Of a DNA stretch of 64,000 nucleotides, positions 50,784 through 59,095 are shown piece by piece (position 1 is the stretch's first letter; each line of letters starts with the position of its first letter). The notes under the pieces are model-generated. The model was not told the origin of the DNA. It searched no databases and worked only from the letters and a program-made list of their open reading frames with translations. Both the position numbers and the translations under genes were made by a program. The stretch comes from Candidatus Kapaibacterium sp. (GTDB taxonomy: Bacteria > Bacteroidota > Ignavibacteria > Kapaibacteriales > NICIL-2), in NCBI GenBank assembly GCA_026003495.1, contig BPHK01000001.1:186001-250000 (forward strand), given 5' to 3'.

Positions 50784-51932
50784 CTACTGTGGCGTCGCCG
50801 TAAACATACCCTTTTGGAACGAAGACCACTGCGTGTAGCTCGCTGACTCGGCTCCGCACCAGCACCCGCTTGAGGGGGGCGATGGCGCGGCGCATGCTCT
50901 GGCGCGTAGGCGCCGAACTGCCACCAGTACTCGCCGGTTGCGCTTGTTCTGCCGGGGTCCTCGCAAGCGCTCCCGCTCGGGCTTGACCCGCTCCTCCACG
51001 ATGCGCAAGAGGTCGGGGTACTGCTGCGCCCGCTCCAGCGGCCAGTCGTGGAAGCAAATCACCCAGCGGCTGGGCTTTTGCTCGGGGTGGCTGTTGAGGT
51101 CCTCGCCGTTGAGGTAGGGAAAGAGGCAGTCGGCGTTGCGGGGGTCCTTGGCCAGGAGCGCTTCCGCTTCCTCCGGCTCCAGCACGAAGCCGATGCCGCG
51201 CACAGTGTCGCCGATAAACGCTTTCCCCTCGTTTTGCGGCAGGCGTTTGGGTTCGGCCTCGGGCTCGGCATCCAGGCGGGAGGAGATGAAGTCTACGGGT
51301 TGGCCATCGAGGACCCTCACCCCCATCCCCTCTCCCACCGGGAGAGGGGGGCGGAGCGGGCGAGGGGAACAAATTTCCCTCTCCCCTTGGGAGAGGGTCA
51401 GGGTGAGGGACGCTCGATCCCTCTCCCTTTGGGAGAGGGCTGGGGTGAGGGACACTTGTTCCCTCTCACTTTGGGAGAGGGTCAGGGTGAGGGGCGCTTG
51501 TTCTCTCTCACTTTGCTTCTCTCCCGCCAGGAGAGAAGTGTCCAGAGGGCGAGGTGAGGACTTGTAAATGGCGACCAGGTTGACCTCCACATTGGCGGCG
51601 CCCGGCCACTTGATGAAGCGCCTGGCGAAGGTGATGGCGCCGCCCTGCTGGAGAATCACGGCCAGCCCGCTTTCGCGGGTGTCTCCCTGGCCGATGGTGT
51701 TAGTGGCCACCATGCCCATGCGCCCACCCGGCTTGAGCAGGCTGTAGGCCCGGCGATAGAAGGCGGCACAGAGGTCGGCCGTGCCTCCGTAGGGGGCGTA
51801 GGCGAACTCCAGCCAGTGGCGGTATTTGTCGCCATAAGCGCCGCTGATTTTCAAGCCCCCCATGAAGGGCGGATTGCCCAGCACGACGTCGAAGCCGCAA
51901 TGTTGGGGAGTGAGGAAGGAGGATTCCCTCAC
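50784..51932 (-). pseudogene. Methyltransferase (DrmMI-like) middle segment with motif IV
   Basis: In-frame content: CGFDVVLGNPPFMGGLKISG (motif IV NPPF, catalytic for N6-adenine methylation), LLKPGGRMGMVATNTIGQGD, FIKWPGAANVEVNLVAIYKS, then an 80-residue repeat-encoded insert, then VLDGQPVDFISSRLDAEPEA, GIGFVLEPEEAEALL and NADCLFPYLNGEDLN. After RGPRQNKRNR the frame is lost: an extra G near 50935 and an extra C in a run of six near 50880 displace EYWWQFGAYAPEHAPR and LKRVLVRSRVSELHAVVFVP. The segment is +1 shifted from the N-terminal part at 51925. Confidence 0.8.
51314..51558 (-). repeat. Array of five R3 palindromic repeats inside the methyltransferase
   Basis: Five consecutive copies of a GGGAGAGG / CCTCTCCC hairpin core with a CCCTCACCC arm. 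On the coding strand they read LTLTLSQSERE, LTPALSQRERD, LTLTLSQGERE and PPLPVGEGMGV. The block adds about 80 residues between NLVAIYKS and VLDGQPVDF without breaking the frame. Confidence 0.9.
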
Positions 51933-54900
51933 CCACCGGCCCCTCTCCCGGTGGGAGAGGGGAGGAGGATTCCCTCTCCCTTGGGGAGAGGGTTAGGGTG
52001 AGGGACTCTGGCTGCTGGCCAAGTTGCTGCTGTCGCTGGATAGCTTCATTCCAGATCGCATGGAGGACCGCTTCTGTCTCCTGGAGTACCTGGTTATTCC
52101 AGAAGCGGAGCACGTTGATGCCTTTCGCTGCCAGATATTCGGAGCGTTGCTGGTCGTAGTGGAGCTGCTCTGGAGTGTTGTGTTGCCCACCATCGAGTTC
52201 AATGGCAAGACGGAGTTCGTGGCAATAGAAGTCGAGTACGTAGGGCGGCATTGGGTGCTGGCGTCGGAATTTCCATCCGCCAAACTGTCGTCCGCGCAGA
52301 AGCATCCAGAGGAGTTTTTCAGCGTCTGTCAGGTTGCGGCGCAGTTGGCGGGCAAAGTGGAGCAGATCGTCTGGCAAGGGGCGTTTGGGTTGGGGAGGGT
52401 TGCCCTCACCCCCGGCCCCTCTCCCGGTGGGAGAGGGGAGGAGGCCCTCACCCCCGGCCCCTCTCCCGGTGGGAGAGGGGAGGAAGACTTCCGGGAACTC
52501 TAAAGGCCAGTGGAAGAAGCGGTTGTGGACGGCAAGGGCTTCGGCAATGGCGAGCGCCTGGGGATGTGCACTACCGCTTTCGAGGTAGCGGCGTAGCGTG
52601 TCGGTGGTGATGAAGGCGAGTGGCGAAGATTTTGCGAGTGGCGATTGGCGAGCGGCGAGCCGTTCGGATTCGGCGAGTGGCGATTGGCGAGCGGTGAGCA
52701 GTTCGTCGGTAGTATCCTCCACTGCTCGCTGCTCACCGCTCCCTGCTCGTCCTTCCACCGCTCGCTGCTTGCTACTCGCCAATGGCTGGAAGAACGCGGC
52801 GGTCCAGAGGTTGCAGGCCTGGAGCTGGCGAATGGCCAGTGGCGAATGGCGAGCGGTGTCGTAGCGACGCTGTTTTTCCTTGACGTGGGCGGGGGTGTCG
52901 TCGGGGATAGCGTCGAGCTCTGCGTGCTGGCGGGCCAGTTCCGACACGGCGCTGCGCGAGTCGAACGAGAACACGAGCTGGCCTCGTTCGAGATCGCGGC
53001 GCTCGGTGCGGTTGCGCTTTTTGAGGAGACTCGCGGTGTCTTTCGCGTCGGTGCTGGCGGGAGCGAACGCCTCGTCGGGGATGCCGCGTTCGAGCTCGCC
53101 GAGGTCGAGCACACCGACGAGTGAATCGCCGCAGCGGATGCGGTGGTCGAGGAACGTCAGCGGCTTGCCGGGCGAGTGGGCTTCGAGCCAGAGCGCGACG
53201 CGGCAGAGTTCGACCGCCAGCGGGTTTTTGTCCACGCCGTAGATGCAGTGGGCCACGACGTCGCGGATGGCTTCGCGGGTGCGTTCGGGGGAGGGTTCGT
53301 CTTCGCCGGTTCGGATGCGGGCGAGTTCCTTGCCGAGCCGTCGGGCAGCGGCCAGCAAGAAGTGGCCGGAGCCGCAGGCGGGGTCGAGGACGCGGATGGA
53401 AAGCAGGCACTGCTCGGCGAGCAGGGAGCGGCGATTGGCGAGCGGGAGGGAGTTCCAGAGGTGGGCTATTTGCTCTTCGCTGAGAGGCTGCGCTGGAGTG
53501 CGATGAGTTGTTTGCCCAACGTATGCACCAAGTCCAGCAGTGGCTCGACCCGCACTTGTGTTGTCAGGTTGATCCGTGGAGCCAGCATCAGGTAGGTTTC
53601 CAGCTCCCGCAGGCTGCCTGAGGCGATGTTCAGGAATTGCAGAAATTCCTTCGTCCCCCGCCGCGCCCATCCCTCGGCGATGTTCGCCGGGACCGATGTT
53701 GCTGCTCGGCGCATCTGGCTGGTCAGTCCGAAGAGTTCCTCCTTCGGAAAGCCTTTCGTGATGCGATAGACTTCTTCTGCCAGCTCCATTGCTTTCTGCC
53801 AGACTTCCAAGTCGTGAAACGAACGTATGGGCATGGTTTTCTCCGAATAGTTGGACGAGTGTCTCTTTCACCGTTCGCCACTCGCTGCTCGCCGCTCGCT
53901 CTGCATGCTCTAGCCGCTCTTCGATCACCGGTTCCAGCGCTGAGCGGATGAGTTCGGCGACCAGTTCGGGCGGGGTGTAGTAGGAGCCCGTGCTCTTGCG
54001 CTCCGAACCATACACCAAGTCAAACCGCCACCCACCCCCAACTCGCCACTCCCCGCTCGCCGCTCGCTGCTCGTCGCTCGCCACAATCACCGGATGGTAC
54101 TCCAGGAGGCTTTCGTACACTGAGCCGAGTTCTTCGACATCGAGTGCGGCGTAGTTGACGCGGCGGAGTGGTTGGGTAGGGCTTTCGCGGTAGAAGACCA
54201 AATGCCAGAGAGCGCCGAGGAGGTCTGCGTTCGTGATGGTGCAATTGTCGAGGGTGAGTTCGGCGAAGAGTTCCCCGTTGAGCGGGGCTGTGCCCAGCAT
54301 TGGGGCGAGGCGTTCGTCGGCGAGTACGTTCCAGAGGACGCGCAGGCTGCACCAGAGGTCGTCGTGGTCGGTGTAGGCGCTGCGCCGCTCGCAGAGGTGC
54401 CGCAGCCGGCTGATGCTGTACCAGGAGCGGTAGTTCGGGTCGTCGCTGATCAGACCGCGGTCTTCGGAGACGAGCAGGAACAAGAAGCGATAGACCAGTC
54501 GGAGGAGTTGGCGGTAGAAGTCTTGAGCGAATAGCGAATGGCGAATAGCCAATGGTGTTTCAGTCTGATCTTCTATTTGCCATTCGCTATTGGCCATTTG
54601 CGCTCTCAGCTTCCCATTGTCCGGGTGAGCCAGAAATCCGTTGGCCAGCCGTTTGATGCATTCTTCGACGCCATCGCGCAGGCGATCGCGGACGCGTCCG
54701 CCTTGGAGGAGCGAGGCAGCGTGGTACTGTTCGAGCAGGCAGTCGTGGGCGTCCTCAGCGCTGCGGGGGAGGCGTGTCCGATGGAGCAGGCGGTAGAGGA
54801 TGGTAAAGTCGGTGAAGAGTTGCTGCTCGAAGATTTGCTCCAGGTCGAACTCGATGTAGGCTTGGCGGCGGACGAAGGTGGAATCGCGCAAGCAGCGGAG

Positions 54901-55404
54901 AATCCGCCCGTTGGTGACGAGTCCCCAGAGATGCTCGGTGCGGTTGAGGAATTCTTGGAGGAGTCCGTGGGGAGACAGTCGTGGCCGACCGCTCGGGGCA
55001 AGACGTCCGAGTTCCTGCCGTGCGCCGACGCAGTGCACCGGTGGGGCGTCGGGGTGTTTGCCTGCACGGTGGGAGATGGCAAATGTTTCGCCTTCGACAA
55101 GGTAGGCGCGGTGGTTGAAGTCGAGCTCGTAGCCGAGCATACTCAAGAACGGGATGAGCCATGCATCGCGGGTGAGCGAGGTTGCCAGGTCTGATTCTGG
55201 CAGGGTGTTGAGCCGTCGCTGGAAAATTTCCCACTGTGAGCGGGCGTCGGTGAAAATCCGAGCGACTTCCTCCGTCAGTGAGCGGCGTCCTTCGATGCCG
55301 AAGTCCTTCGGTTGCTGACCGGGAAGGTCCTCTCCGAGGAGTTGTTCGAGGATGTCTGGGCCGAGGATGCCCCCCTCGATGCGGATGGCGGAGAATGTGT
55401 TCAT
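51700..55404 (-). CDS. N6-adenine DNA methyltransferase, DISARM/DrmMI-like, N-terminal part with nested insertions
   Basis: 1234 codons from ATG 55404, which overlaps the helicase stop (ATGA). Residues 1-330 are the N-terminal helical domain (LGPDILEQLLGEDLPGQQPK, LIPFLSMLGYELDFNHRAYL, EFLNRTEHLWGLVTNGRILR). KSTGSYYTPPELVAELIRSA precedes SAM motif I VLDPACGSGHFLLAAARRLG (about residue 670), then CIYGVDKNPLAVELCRVALW. Inserts in the open frame: R1 repeats near residues 440 and 850-930, an IVS-type gene at about 520-650, and a DUF559 module at about 1010-1130. After 51925 the frame no longer matches; motif IV continues at +1. The protein as written is therefore not functional unless the +1 is a consensus error. 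Confidence 0.85.
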   Translation of the reverse strand: MNTFSAIRIEGGILGPDILEQLLGEDLPGQQPKDFGIEGRRSLTEEVARIFTDARSQWEIFQRRLNTLPESDLATSLTRDAWLIPFLSMLGYELDFNHRAYLVEGETFAISHRAGKHPDAPPVHCVGARQELGRLAPSGRPRLSPHGLLQEFLNRTEHLWGLVTNGRILRCLRDSTFVRRQAYIEFDLEQIFEQQLFTDFTILYRLLHRTRLPRSAEDAHDCLLEQYHAASLLQGGRVRDRLRDGVEECIKRLANGFLAHPDNGKLRAQMANSEWQIEDQTETPLAIRHSLFAQDFYRQLLRLVYRFLFLLVSEDRGLISDDPNYRSWYSISRLRHLCERRSAYTDHDDLWCSLRVLWNVLADERLAPMLGTAPLNGELFAELTLDNCTITNADLLGALWHLVFYRESPTQPLRRVNYAALDVEELGSVYESLLEYHPVIVASDEQRAASGEWRVGGGWRFDLVYGSERKSTGSYYTPPELVAELIRSALEPVIEERLEHAERAASSEWRTVKETLVQLFGENHAHTFVSRLGSLAESNGAGRRSLSHHERLSEGGTLRTDQPDAPSSNIGPGEHRRGMGAAGDEGISAIPEHRLRQPAGAGNLPDAGSTDQPDNTSAGRATAGLGAYVGQTTHRTPAQPLSEEQIAHLWNSLPLANRRSLLAEQCLLSIRVLDPACGSGHFLLAAARRLGKELARIRTGEDEPSPERTREAIRDVVAHCIYGVDKNPLAVELCRVALWLEAHSPGKPLTFLDHRIRCGDSLVGVLDLGELERGIPDEAFAPASTDAKDTASLLKKRNRTERRDLERGQLVFSFDSRSAVSELARQHAELDAIPDDTPAHVKEKQRRYDTARHSPLAIRQLQACNLWTAAFFQPLASSKQRAVEGRAGSGEQRAVEDTTDELLTARQSPLAESERLAARQSPLAKSSPLAFITTDTLRRYLESGSAHPQALAIAEALAVHNRFFHWPLEFPEVFLPSPTGRGAGGEGLLPSPTGRGAGGEGNPPQPKRPLPDDLLHFARQLRRNLTDAEKLLWMLLRGRQFGGWKFRRQHPMPPYVLDFYCHELRLAIELDGGQHNTPEQLHYDQQRSEYLAAKGINVLRFWNNQVLQETEAVLHAIWNEAIQRQQQLGQQPESLTLTLSPRERESSSPLPPGEGPVGEGILLPHSPTLRLRRRAGQSALHGGLENQRRLWRQIPPLAGVRLRPLRRHGRPLCRLLSPGLQPAQAGWAHGHGGH
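51926..52483 (-). mobile_element. DUF559 endonuclease cassette flanked by R3 repeats
   Basis: Inserted between the conserved methylase words LEFPEVF and GFDVVLGNPPF. The core (about 52377 down to 52013) encodes a DUF559/Vsr-like domain of about 120 residues: LRRNLTDAEKLLWMLLRGRQ, GGWKFRRQHPMPPYVLDFYC, LRLAIELDGGQH (catalytic acidic residues) and GINVLRFWNNQVLQETEAVL. Two direct R3 copies border the 5' side (52403-52483) and two more, one inverted, border the 3' side (51926-52004). The module is in frame with the upstream methylase but has only a TTG as a possible start of its own. Confidence 0.85.
52615..52856 (-). repeat. R1 repeat cluster in the methyltransferase
   Basis: Three groups of GCGAGTGGCGATTGGCGAGC-type words (52615-52697, about 52727-52772, 52829-52856). 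In the host frame they read LTARQSPLAESERLAARQSP, LAKSSPLAF and TARHSPLAIRQ. They are inserted between PAHVKEKQRRYD and FITTDTLRRYLESG with only short native stretches (LQACNLWTAAFFQPL) between. Confidence 0.85.
53416..53900 (-). mobile_element. IVS-like element with inverted-repeat ends inside the methyltransferase
   Basis: A 30-bp R1-derived sequence at 53416-53445 matches the reverse complement of 53871-53900 at 24 of 30 positions, so the transcript could fold into an imperfect stem closing over the enclosed four-helix-bundle gene (53466-53834). This is the architecture of intervening sequences in bacterial 23S rRNA, but here the host is a protein gene. The methylase frame resumes after it (LSIRVLDPACGSGHF) without a stop. 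Confidence 0.75.
53466..53834 (-). CDS. 23S rRNA-IVS-type four-helix-bundle protein (S23/TIGR02436), nested in the methyltransferase
   Basis: A complete 122-aa protein, normal length for the family: MPIRSFHDLEVWQKAMELAE, VYRITKGFPKEELFGLTSQM, RRAATSVPANIAEGWARRGT, KEFLQFLNIASGSLRELETY and a final helix. ATG 53834 is preceded by GGAGAAAACC. Such proteins are encoded in intervening sequences of 23S rRNA helices and as free genes; their structure is a pentameric helical barrel related to Avd, and their role is unknown. It lies in the same orientation as the methylase but in the next frame. Confidence 0.92.
   Translation of the reverse strand: MPIRSFHDLEVWQKAMELAEEVYRITKGFPKEELFGLTSQMRRAATSVPANIAEGWARRGTKEFLQFLNIASGSLRELETYLMLAPRINLTTQVRVEPLLDLVHTLGKQLIALQRSLSAKSK
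54041..54082 (-). repeat. R1 repeat insert in the methyltransferase
   Basis: Six R1 words; they encode SDEQRAASGEWR between LLEYHPVIVA and GWRFDLVYGS, a native junction where homologues have no such insert. Confidence 0.8.
54527..54599 (-). repeat. AT-richer R1 variant forming an inverted pair
   Basis: GCGAATAGCGAATGGCGAAT words at the left and the complementary GCCATTCGCTATTGGCCATT at the right end of a 73-bp block, encoding ANSEWQIED and PLAIRHSLFAQDF in the host frame. Confidence 0.75.
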
Positions 55405-58322
55405 GGCTGCACGACTGGTTGGAGAACAACAACGCCGAGAACGTCGGGTGGGAGCAGTGGCGTTATGCGGATTGCGCGGGCAGACGCTCCGAGAGCGCTG
55501 CGGATGCGTCGGTGGCTATCGGCCAGCTCCTCGGCGCGCTGGTGGAGGAGATCGCGCACCTGGCTGCCGAGGCGCTCGGCTGATGGTGATCGGTGCGTGG
55601 GGTCGGCATCTGGTGCCAGTGCTGCGGCAAGGAGGTCGAGGGCGTACTCGACGAGCTGGCGTTTTTCTTCCGTGGGGATATTCGCAGCGGGCATTGCATC
55701 GGCCAGCAGCGTACGTGCGTGGTCTGGTTCGAGCAGTTCGCCCGATGCGCGGACGCCGCTGACGAGCACGTCTTCGGCAAGGAGTGGGCGCTGGCTCTGC
55801 GGCTCGCTGACCAGGTAGCGCGCACGCAGGAGCAGGAGGACGGTGAGCGTCGGGACCGCACGCGTACGGATGGCGCCTGCACGGCATGCAAGCGGCGCTG
55901 CCTGCGGGTGCCTGCCTGACTCGGAGCGCTCGAATGCATGTTCGAACAGATAGCGAGCCAGTGCGACGACGAACGGATGGTTTCGTCCGAGATATTCAGC
56001 GCCAGCGGGTGTCGGTGAATGGAAGCTGATGCGCCAGACTGCCGAACGGCCGGTGTTCGGTTCTCCACGGCTCCGGAGGAACTGCCGGAGCAATTCGGGA
56101 ACTGAGACGAGTGCATCAGAATCGAGCTGGACGCAGAAGACGCCGTTCGTGCGGTCCGGTACGATGGAAATGCCCAATCGCTTGGCGGCTGCGAGTGTGA
56201 AGTGGCGGACTGCGTCGGGGTCACCGAGGACTGCATCGGTGGCTTCGAGCTCGCGGCGGACTTCGTCTGGTTTGAGCGAACGCTGCGCAAAGAGGGAGCG
56301 ATTGACTCGTTCGCGTTCGACATCGCGATTCCATTTGGCGTGCAGATGTCCGATGCTGGGGAGCGCCAGTTCGAGCTGGAGCTGCTGGCGTTGCACGCTC
56401 AACCGCCCGCGGAGGAAGAGCGCTTCGAGGACTGCTTGCAGGACGCTATCGCTCTCCTCGGGGACGGGTACGTGGATGCCGAGCGTTTCGTGAATTTTCC
56501 GTGCTTTATCGAGTAGCACCTCGAGCACGACGCCATCAATCGGATTGTCGCGTCCGTAGAAGCGGACTGCACGGACTGTCGGAGCCGGTTGTCCGTAGCG
56601 GTCCACGCGGCCTTCGCGTTGTTCGAGCCGGTTCGGGTTCCAGGGGAGGTCGTAGTGGACAACGGCGGTGAAGAGCTCTTGGAGGTTGACGCCTTCCGAG
56701 AGGCAATCGGTGGCGACGAGCACGCGTGGACGGGTTGCGTCGAGTTCAGCGATCATGGCGCGGCGTTCGTCGTCGCTGATGCGGCCGGTGATACAGGTAA
56801 CCTGGACGTCAGCGTCGAGCCGTTGGTGGAGATGCTCGGCGACGTACTCTGCAGTTGCCACGTAGCGGCACCAGATGATAGGGTGGAACCCCTCGGCGAG
56901 GAGGCGTGCGGTGAGTTCGATCAGGCGGGCGAGTTTGGTATCGGCAGCAGAACCCTCGAGTTCTCTGGCGATGGCGGCAAGCTCCCGGAGTTTCTGGCGT
57001 CCGCTGGGATCGAGGAGTGGTTCGACCGCCTCGACCGGTGGCGTGGGGGCTTCATCGTCGGTGCGATCATCGGCGGACTCAAAGATGTGGGTATCGAATT
57101 CCAACTCCTCCTCGGGCAGAAGGCCCGTGCTCCGTTGGTTGAGCGTTGCAAGGGCAGCGCGGGGGCTGGACATCACGCAGCGGAGCAGCGCCAGTGCACC
57201 CCAGGTATGGACACGGCGTTTGCGTTTGTCGAGAGCTTGCCCGCTGCGGATAAGTTCCGTGCAGAAGGCGTAGGTGCGGTCGAAGAGCACGCGGTACTGC
57301 TCGGACAGGTCGTAGGTAGCATCCACAGCGATACGCTGCGGGAACATGCGTTCGGATTCCCAATCGCGCTCGATGTTCTTCCGGGTGCGCTGGACGTAGT
57401 GACGCGCCAGCAGCGCGCGTTGCCGGTCCGTGAGAGCAGCCAGATCCCATTGTTCGAAGTCCGGGTTGAGCAAGGCAAGTAGTGAGCGGAAGGCGTCCTC
57501 GATGCCGGAGTGCGGCGTTGCTGTCAGCAAGATGATGTGGCGCGCGGGGTCCTGGGCTACAGCGCGGAGCAGGCGGTGGCGCTCCTGCTGCACAGACGAG
57601 GGAGAGGACGTTGCGTTATGTGCTTCGTCCACGATGACGAGCTCGGGGCAGAACTGCAGAAATTGATAGCGGTTGCGGTCGGTTTTGACAAAGTCAATGC
57701 TGGCGACCTGGATGGGGAAGTACTGGTAGATGCTCTTCGAGGGTGGTACTTGGCGTTCCAACAGCCGGACGGTTCCAGATCGGAGCACCACAGGTTCGAG
57801 GTTGAACTTTTCCTCCAACTCGGTCGCCCATTGCTCGCAGAGTGCAGGCGGACAGAGGACGCACAGACGGCGGATCTGCCCGCGATCGTAGAGTTCTCGC
57901 GCGACCAGCAGTGCCTCGATCGTTTTGCCAACGCCCACGTCGTCAGCGATAAAGAGTCGGACAGGATCGAGCCGGAGTGCCATCAGCAGCGGGACGAACT
58001 GGTACGTTCGCGGCCGAATTGAGATCCGCCCTAATGAGCGAAATGGTGCGGCACCATCGCGCAACAGGAGGCGTGCTGCCTGCCAGAGCAGGTGCGCGCT
58101 CTCTGCATCGGCGATCCGATCCGGCGTTGGCAGTGGGAACGTGCTCGGCTCAATGCGTTCGGTTGGGATCGAGTAGGCAATGGTGCGTGCAAGGTCCTTG
58201 ATGATTCCGACGGCGTCTTCTTCCGTGCCCGTCAGGGGACGGAGGAGGGCAAGGCGGTCATCATCGCTTGGGAGCAGGATCCAATCGCGATTTCGGCAGC
58301 GGACGACAGTTCCGGGTTGCAT
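55401..58322 (-). CDS. SNF2/HepA-type helicase, DrmD-like
   Basis: 973 aa from ATG 58322 (MQPGTVVRCRNRDWILLPSD, the usual start; ATG 58346 would sit only 9 bp from the -7 element). Walker A in ADDVGVGKTIEALLVARELY, VIVDEAHNATSS for motif II, ILLTATPHSG for motif III, then the C-terminal lobe with IIWCRYVATAEYVAEHL, VLVATDCLSEGVNLQ and WNPNRLEQREGRVDRYGQ (motif VI). The long C-terminal part (about 690-973) is helical. The match in size and pairing with a following Eco57I-type methylase is that of DISARM class 1 DrmD-DrmMI. Its stop overlaps the methylase start. Confidence 0.88.
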   Translation of the reverse strand: MQPGTVVRCRNRDWILLPSDDDRLALLRPLTGTEEDAVGIIKDLARTIAYSIPTERIEPSTFPLPTPDRIADAESAHLLWQAARLLLRDGAAPFRSLGRISIRPRTYQFVPLLMALRLDPVRLFIADDVGVGKTIEALLVARELYDRGQIRRLCVLCPPALCEQWATELEEKFNLEPVVLRSGTVRLLERQVPPSKSIYQYFPIQVASIDFVKTDRNRYQFLQFCPELVIVDEAHNATSSPSSVQQERHRLLRAVAQDPARHIILLTATPHSGIEDAFRSLLALLNPDFEQWDLAALTDRQRALLARHYVQRTRKNIERDWESERMFPQRIAVDATYDLSEQYRVLFDRTYAFCTELIRSGQALDKRKRRVHTWGALALLRCVMSSPRAALATLNQRSTGLLPEEELEFDTHIFESADDRTDDEAPTPPVEAVEPLLDPSGRQKLRELAAIARELEGSAADTKLARLIELTARLLAEGFHPIIWCRYVATAEYVAEHLHQRLDADVQVTCITGRISDDERRAMIAELDATRPRVLVATDCLSEGVNLQELFTAVVHYDLPWNPNRLEQREGRVDRYGQPAPTVRAVRFYGRDNPIDGVVLEVLLDKARKIHETLGIHVPVPEESDSVLQAVLEALFLRGRLSVQRQQLQLELALPSIGHLHAKWNRDVERERVNRSLFAQRSLKPDEVRRELEATDAVLGDPDAVRHFTLAAAKRLGISIVPDRTNGVFCVQLDSDALVSVPELLRQFLRSRGEPNTGRSAVWRISFHSPTPAGAEYLGRNHPFVVALARYLFEHAFERSESGRHPQAAPLACRAGAIRTRAVPTLTVLLLLRARYLVSEPQSQRPLLAEDVLVSGVRASGELLEPDHARTLLADAMPAANIPTEEKRQLVEYALDLLAAALAPDADPTHRSPSAERLGSQVRDLLHQRAEELADSHRRIRSALGASARAIRITPLLPPDVLGVVVLQPVVQP

Positions 58323-58354
58323 TGGGTACGTGCGAGGTAGTTGCATGCGCGCGA

Positions 58355-58363
58355 GCGAAATTA
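58355..58363 (-). promoter_or_regulatory. Candidate -7 element for the defence operon
   Basis: Minus-strand TAATTTCGC 33 bp before ATG 58322, an exact match to the element on the other strand 52 bp away. Confidence 0.45.
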
Positions 58364-58414
58364 TTGCCCCAGGATGCTTGCCTCCGTGGGGGCACGATCT
58401 GGGCGGCTGGTGCG

Positions 58415-58423
58415 TAATTTCGC
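58415..58423 (+). promoter_or_regulatory. Candidate -7 element for the fatty-acid hydroxylase gene
   Basis: TAATTTCGC 34 bp before ATG 58457. Confidence 0.45.
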
Positions 58424-58456
58424 GCGGCGAGTGTCCTACCATTGCGGTTGTGTGCG

Positions 58457-59095
58457 ATGGCTCTCTACGTCTCCAACAAGGATGAAACCGTCCGGCTCTT
58501 CAAGAACCCCGTCCTGGAGTACTTTTCGCACATTCACCCTGCAACGCCAGTGGTGGTGTACGTGCCCGTGGTCCTCTGGATGCTCTACCGCGCAGCGCAG
58601 GTGCTGGCGTGGTACGAAATCGTGGCGATTGTCTTTCTCGGTGTCGTAGGGTGGACGCTCTTCGAGTACATCTTCCATCGCTTTGTCTTCCATTACGAGC
58701 CGAAAAGCGAGCTGGGCAGAAAGCTCCACTTTCTCGTCCACGGTGTGCACCACGACTATCCGCGCGACCGCACGCGGCTGGTGATGCCGCTTCTGGTGAG
58801 CGTCCCGTTGGCGACTGCGCTCTACCTCCTTTACGGCGTGCTCTTTCCTCCGGGGTGGCACGAAGGATTTTTTGCTGGGTTTGTCGCCGGCTACGTTGCC
58901 TACGATTCGATTCACTACATGACCCACCACTGGGCGCTCCGCGGGCGGATCGGCAGGTTCTTGAAAGCCTACCACATGAAGCACCACTACGTTGACCCGC
59001 ACGCTGCGTTCGGCGTGAGCAACCCGCTCTGGGATTACGTCTTCGGCACAACGCCGAAGCCACCGGCACCTCCGAGAAATCAGCATGCAGCCTGA
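58457..59095 (+). CDS. Fatty-acid hydroxylase/sterol desaturase family protein
   Basis: A 212-aa membrane protein with four TM helices and the full set of histidine boxes for a di-metal site: EYIFHRFVFH, HFLVHGVHHDYPRD, HYMTHHW and KAYHMKHHYVDPHAAFG. This pattern matches fatty-acid 2-hydroxylases (FA2H/Scs7-like), which hydroxylate sphingolipid or fatty-acyl chains. ATG 58457. It overlaps the downstream peptidase gene by 11 bp. Confidence 0.92.
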   Translation: MALYVSNKDETVRLFKNPVLEYFSHIHPATPVVVYVPVVLWMLYRAAQVLAWYEIVAIVFLGVVGWTLFEYIFHRFVFHYEPKSELGRKLHFLVHGVHHDYPRDRTRLVMPLLVSVPLATALYLLYGVLFPPGWHEGFFAGFVAGYVAYDSIHYMTHHWALRGRIGRFLKAYHMKHHYVDPHAAFGVSNPLWDYVFGTTPKPPAPPRNQHAA

